In this document: positions 63,688 through 64,000 of the stretch, piece after piece
Layout of the letters: each line of letters opens with the position of its first letter
Numbering within the stretch: the first letter of the stretch is position 1
Assembly: GCF_002101775.1 (NCBI RefSeq)
Contig: NZ_LQPI01000048.1
Location: 124,001 to 188,000, forward strand
Source: Mycolicibacter nonchromogenicus
GTDB taxonomy: Bacteria; Actinomycetota; Actinomycetes; Mycobacteriales; Mycobacteriaceae
Reading direction: 5' to 3'
Length of the DNA stretch: 64,000 nt
Position numbers and translations under genes: made by a program
Notes under the pieces: model-generated
The model's input: only the letters and a program-made list of their open reading frames with translations
What the model was told of the DNA's origin: nothing
Database searches by the model: none

Positions 63688-64000
63688 GCGGGCGAACCTC
63701 GCTTCTTGGCGTTACGCAGTTTCATCCAGAAACGTGCCGCCTCCCGGATCGATTCCTCGACCGGTCGTGGCTGCCAGCCGAGTTCGCGCACCGCCTTGCT
63801 GTGGTCCACCGGGGCTTCGGCGCGCATCATCCGCACCGACGTCCAGCTCAGCTCGGCGTCCTTGCGGGTCAGTCGTGCCCGCAGGCTGCCCAGCGCGCCC
63901 AGTGCATACAGCGTGGGCACCGAGATCGAGCGCGACGGCACCGGCATGCCGGCTTCCTCGGCCGCGATCTTGACCACGTCCGCCAGCGCGATCAACCGCT
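63684..64000 (-). CDS. NAD-dependent epimerase/dehydratase, C-terminal part
   Basis: Only the last 105 residues lie in the window; the gene continues beyond base 64000. The C-terminal motif KAVRELGWQPRPVEESIREAARFW is typical of extended SDR epimerases and 3-beta-HSD-like proteins. Position before the DUF427 gene matches Rv0139. An internal ATG near 63995 should not be taken as the start. Confidence 0.75.
   Translation of the reverse strand, partial: RLIALADVVKIAAEEAGMPVPSRSISVPTLYALGALGSLRARLTRKDAELSWTSVRMMRAEAPVDHSKAVRELGWQPRPVEESIREAARFWMKLRNAKKRGSPA

Overview
This window is a GC-rich (about two thirds G+C) chromosomal segment of a Mycobacterium, most likely a non-tuberculous species. The evidence is two complete mce operons, the metallothionein MymT, the copper repressor RicR, FadD5, an MptpB-type phosphatase and a mycofactocin-type alcohol dehydrogenase. 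Gene order follows the M. tuberculosis segment from about Rv0139 to Rv0192, running in the opposite direction, with two large insertions and several losses. Locus parallels come from memory of that genome, not from a search. No rRNA, tRNA, IS element, phage or CRISPR was seen.

Layout. 1-6.1 kb: L,D-transpeptidase (partial), MFS exporter, ricR, a DUF305 lipoprotein, ilvD, an SPW membrane protein and mymT. Two near-perfect RicR boxes (3411-3425, 5813-5827) tie this together as a copper-response module. 6.1-10.9 kb: transglutaminase-like protein, a metallohydrolase/DUF2786 pair, monoacylglycerol lipase, SDR and an NDMA-dependent alcohol dehydrogenase behind a KstR-like box. 10.9-15.6 kb: a lipoprotein plus DUF1023 hydrolase pair, pirin, an Mce-associated protein and a secreted protein.

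15.9-26.5 kb (+): a complete second mce operon (yrbEA, yrbEB, mceA-F, a mas gene and an MPT64-like secreted protein). 26.5-27.2 kb: a DUF1275 membrane protein. 27.2-42.7 kb (-): thioesterase, SRPBCC protein, fadD5, then the mce1 operon (yrbE1A to mce1F and four Mce-associated proteins). The two mce operons face each other tail to tail. Each encodes a pair of YrbE permeases and six MCE-domain subunits of a cell-envelope lipid importer.

43.8-54.3 kb: an island between the homologues of Rv0162c and Rv0161. It has a seven-gene minus-strand operon (unknown protein, EthD-like protein, P450, alcohol dehydrogenase, HpcH aldolase, SDR, Baeyer-Villiger monooxygenase). Beside it lie a tandem DUF427 protein, two thioesterases, an SMP-30 lactonase and a TetR regulator. 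Three upstream regions carry a 26-bp element of the same architecture, which fits either one regulon or one promoter class. The enzymes fit an oxidise, ketone, lactone, hydroxy-acid catabolic route. This is the best candidate here for an undescribed system.

54.3-64 kb: conserved core genes: FAD oxidase, hydrolase, TetR, an Rv0157A-like small protein, ptpB, Rv0148-like SDR, SAM methyltransferase, two divergent TetR genes, AlkA-like glycosylase, NTF2-like protein, DUF427 protein and a partial epimerase.
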